A model generated the notes under the pieces. That model saw only the letters and a program-made list of their open reading frames with translations, was not told where the DNA came from and searched no databases. DNA of 7,070 bases from positions 4,521 through 11,590 of the forward strand of contig DHMA01000202.1 of the NCBI GenBank assembly GCA_002405555.1, read 5' to 3'. The position numbers were made by a program, and so were the translations under genes. Position 1 is the first letter of the stretch. Each line of letters starts with the position of its first letter. This DNA comes from Opitutia bacterium UBA4654. GTDB lineage: Bacteria; Verrucomicrobiota; Verrucomicrobiia; Opitutales; Intestinicryptomonadaceae. Positions 6,708 to 7,070 of the stretch are shown here, piece after piece.

Positions 6708-6725
6708 TTAGTTTTCGAAAACTAA
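6708..6725. repeat. 18-bp perfect palindrome in the PEP-CTERM gene leader (candidate operator)
   Basis: TTAGTTTTCGAAAACTAA is its own reverse complement over all 18 bases. It begins five bases downstream of the predicted -10 hexamer, so it covers the expected transcription start near 6723. That is a typical location for a repressor operator. With no loop bases it would make only a weak RNA hairpin, which favours a DNA-binding role. The 12-base core GTTTTCGAAAAC also occurs inside phoH (3827-3838), so part of the pattern reflects the base preference of this genome. Confidence 0.5.
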
Positions 6726-6729
6726 GAGC

Positions 6730-6759
6730 ATTATAATACAGTGTTTGAATTTTTATCAA
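6730..6759 (-). promoter_or_regulatory. Strong predicted sigma70-type promoter of the PEP-CTERM gene
   Basis: On the minus strand TTGATA (6759-6754, five of six consensus bases) is followed after 18 bases by a perfect TATAAT (6735-6730). The expected start near 6723 gives a leader of about 38 bases before the ATG at 6684. The surrounding DNA is AT-rich compared with the coding regions. No competing promoter of similar quality is seen in this gap. Confidence 0.8.
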
Positions 6760-6889
6760 CGAAAATATTTGGGTATTTTTGCGCGTTTTGGTATTCGCGA
6801 ACCTCCGCGAAGCTCCTGTTTTTCGCGTTCCAAAAGTTTTGGGGCGTTTTTTTCCGATTTTTCCGCGCTCGTTTTCGAAATGGTTTTGC
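6760..6889. other. Intergenic region between terminator and promoter, with minor inverted repeats
   Basis: I find no gene here. The stretch is T-rich on the plus strand and contains two small symmetric elements: TTCGCG (6794-6799) paired with CGCGAA (6806-6811) across six bases, and CCAAAAGTTTTGG (6830-6842) centred on one base. TTTTTCCG also occurs twice, at 6849 and 6858, with a 9-base period. Any of these could be an upstream regulatory site for the PEP-CTERM promoter, but all are short. Open frames crossing the region are Arg/Lys/Phe-rich, run over the terminator and promoter, and look like chance. Confidence 0.4.
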
Positions 6890-6927
6890 AAAAAAAAAGA
6901 CCCCGAACGGAAATCCGTTCGGAGTCT
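6890..6927 (-). terminator. Intrinsic terminator of the upstream partial gene
   Basis: On the minus strand a 13-bp stem (6927-6915 with 6910-6898, GACTCCGAACGG pairing with CCGTTCGGGGTC plus a flanking A-T pair) has a 4-base loop and runs into nine T (6898-6890). One pair is U-G on the minus-strand RNA but a C-A mismatch on the plus strand, so the hairpin is built for minus-strand transcription. It starts about 25 bases after the stop codon at 6955-6953. Confidence 0.93.
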
Positions 6928-6952
6928 CAAAATTATTGAATTGCCGAAATTT

Positions 6953-7070
6953 CTATTGGAACGAATGCGGTTCCGCCTTGACCTTTGCAAGTCTTACAAA
7001 GGCGGGCATTCCGTTTTCGAACGGCACCTGAACTTCGCCCTGCATGAGCGGGAGCATGTATTTATTGAAC
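6953..7070 (-). CDS. C-terminal end of an unidentified protein (5' part outside window)
   Basis: Only the last 38 complete codons are visible, reading FNKYMLPLMQGEVQVPFENG and then MPAFVRLAKVKAEPHSFQ before TAG at 6955-6953. A strong terminator in the same direction follows at the right distance, which supports this as a true gene end. Codon use (GCC, GGC, CCG, GTC, AAG) resembles the operon genes. The phrase VPFENGMPAFVRL loosely recalls the C-terminal tail of some pyrophosphate-dependent phosphofructokinases, but that is a weak impression from a short tail and should not be used as an annotation. No motif, membrane segment or signal can be judged from this fragment. Confidence 0.7.
   Translation of the reverse strand, partial: FNKYMLPLMQGEVQVPFENGMPAFVRLAKVKAEPHSFQ

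Noticed and set aside
6700..6990. 96-codon minus-strand open frame in the intergenic gap, and a similar 96-codon plus-strand frame.
   Set aside because: Both run through a strong terminator and, for the minus frame, the promoter and palindrome as well. Their Arg/Lys/Phe-rich composition fits AT-rich chance frames.
1..7070. CRISPR array, insertion sequence, prophage or defence island.
   Set aside because: No repeated spacer pattern, transposase, integrase, nuclease cassette or terminal inverted repeats were seen on either strand. Gene content is mostly housekeeping plus one surface protein.

Overview
The window reads as a chromosomal segment of a Gram-negative bacterium, with every recognisable gene on the minus strand. 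Two features point to Verrucomicrobiota, perhaps Opitutales-like. One is a secreted protein ending in a PEP-CTERM exosortase signal (IPEPAEW, a hydrophobic helix, then RRRK). The other is a lipid A gene, lpxD, which implies an outer membrane with LPS. This placement is an inference from gene content, since no marker gene such as rRNA is present.

Reading in the direction of transcription (right to left), the first item is the C-terminal tail of an unidentified protein (7070 to 6953). It is closed by a strong intrinsic terminator (6927-6890). An intergenic stretch of about 130 bp follows, then a very good sigma70-type promoter (6759-6730), with an 18-bp perfect palindrome (6708-6725) at its expected transcription start. 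This promoter drives a single gene for a 621-residue Ser/Thr/Asn-rich secreted PEP-CTERM protein (6684-4819). That gene ends in a perfect 15-bp hairpin terminator (4802-4767), so it is an insulated single-gene unit.

A second promoter (4737-4709) then starts a tightly packed operon: a HIT-family nucleotide hydrolase/transferase (4695-4198), PhoH/YbeZ ATPase (4201-3251), a PgpH-type seven-transmembrane HD phosphodiesterase expected to degrade cyclic di-AMP (3257-906), and lpxD of lipid A synthesis (909 to beyond position 1). The three junctions overlap by 4, 7 and 4 bases, which suggests termination-reinitiation coupling. None of the complete genes has a clear Shine-Dalgarno sequence; several starts sit in A-rich leaders instead.

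Most of the content belongs to known families. The points worth a second look are: an in-phase A-AAA-AAA slippery heptamer at the phoH/pgpH junction, where a -1 shift would fuse the two proteins; lpxD in the position where ybeY usually follows phoH and the HD gene; the 18-bp palindrome at the start of the PEP-CTERM transcript; and the apparent lack of Shine-Dalgarno sequences. I see no CRISPR array, tRNA, rRNA, insertion sequence or phage gene.
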